Assembly: GCA_934196075.1 (NCBI GenBank)
Contig: CAKPVW010000008.1
Span: 1-60,547 of the forward strand
Reading direction: 5' to 3'
From: an uncultured Anaerovibrio sp.
GTDB taxonomy: Bacteria; Bacillota; Negativicutes; Selenomonadales; Selenomonadaceae
Length of the DNA stretch: 60,547 nt
Of this stretch, positions 60,341 to 60,547 are shown in pieces (position 1 is the stretch's first letter; every line of letters starts with the position of its first letter). The notes below the pieces were generated by a model that was not told where the DNA came from, did not search any database, and saw only the letters and a program-made list of their open reading frames with translations. A program made the translations under genes and the position numbers.

Positions 60341-60547
60341 AATAATATGTAGGAAATGGAAGTAATATTTACATCAATAAATAAATTTTATTTATTGAGT
60401 GAATATATAAAAACCTTTAGATTATACTATCATAAAATAATTTTATAACCAATGGGTATTGCCAAAACTGATATTTATGACTATAATTTATGGAAGAATT
60501 GAGAAACGCGCTGTTAAAAATGCATTGCTGTTTTTAGGAGGGGTTTA

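Noticed and set aside
1..60547. tRNA or rRNA genes
   Set aside because: No cloverleaf with T-loop GGTTCRA and no conserved rRNA segments were found by eye in the intergenic regions. A tRNAscan run would settle it.

Overview
The window reads as a low-to-moderate GC chromosome segment from a diderm Firmicute, most likely a member of the Negativicutes (Selenomonas-like). Gram-positive-style ribosome sites (AGGAGG) and frequent TTG/GTG starts occur together with a true outer-membrane programme: an LptD homologue, an ADP-heptose pathway, many family-9 glycosyltransferases, an O-antigen ligase, an autotransporter and a beta-barrel protein. The species cannot be fixed from sequence alone.

Layout. 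(1) 1-6 kb: glyA, upp, an iron-type alcohol dehydrogenase, then two tandem small-peptide/antisense-RNA modules that look like type I toxin-antitoxin loci, a UPF0756 membrane protein, a promoter-to-terminator small RNA and an M48-type peptidase. (2) 6-12.7 kb: an XRE repressor facing an outer-membrane barrel plus a 1013-residue autotransporter, then an M20 peptidase and a C39-like protein. (3) 12.8-16.5 kb: fruR-fruK-fruA on the minus strand, with repeated operators over the promoter. (4) 16.6-22.3 kb: murA, a GT39-like transferase, an MFS transporter and a chemotaxis-like signalling protein. (5) 22.5-34.7 kb: a long co-oriented LPS core locus: lptD, two HldA-type kinases, hldC, hldD, gmhB, three heptosyltransferases, GT4/GT2 enzymes and a VirK/YbjX protein. 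gmhA, which the pathway also needs, is not here.

(6) 34.7-47.5 kb is a more AT-rich, variable LPS region. It holds further family-9 glycosyltransferases (one broken by a nonsense codon), a waaL-type ligase, two paralogous unrecognised membrane proteins, a decayed IS110 transposase, and a group II intron 3' end fused to a duplicated glycosyltransferase tail.

(7) 47.5-58.4 kb is an AT-rich defence and toxin-antitoxin island. It carries a DUF6978/DUF1828 pair, a Fic protein with Gln in place of the catalytic His, a DUF262/DUF1524 (GmrSD-like) protein enclosed by 41-bp inverted repeats, a MNT-HEPN pair, an AlbA_2 ATP-binding regulator, and a second type I-like locus whose small RNA is complementary to the start of a 29-residue hydrophobic peptide. 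Partial copies of several of these genes lie among the intact ones, so the island appears to grow and decay by segmental duplication. (8) From 58.4 kb ordinary metabolism returns with a glyoxalase-type protein and a eukaryotic-type hexokinase.

The best candidates for undescribed biology are the two kinds of small-peptide/antisense-RNA locus (3.4-4.4 kb and 55.6-56.0 kb), the promoter-bearing dispersed repeat linked to the first of them, and the inverted-repeat-bounded DUF262 unit. All function assignments come from reading motifs by eye. No database search was run.
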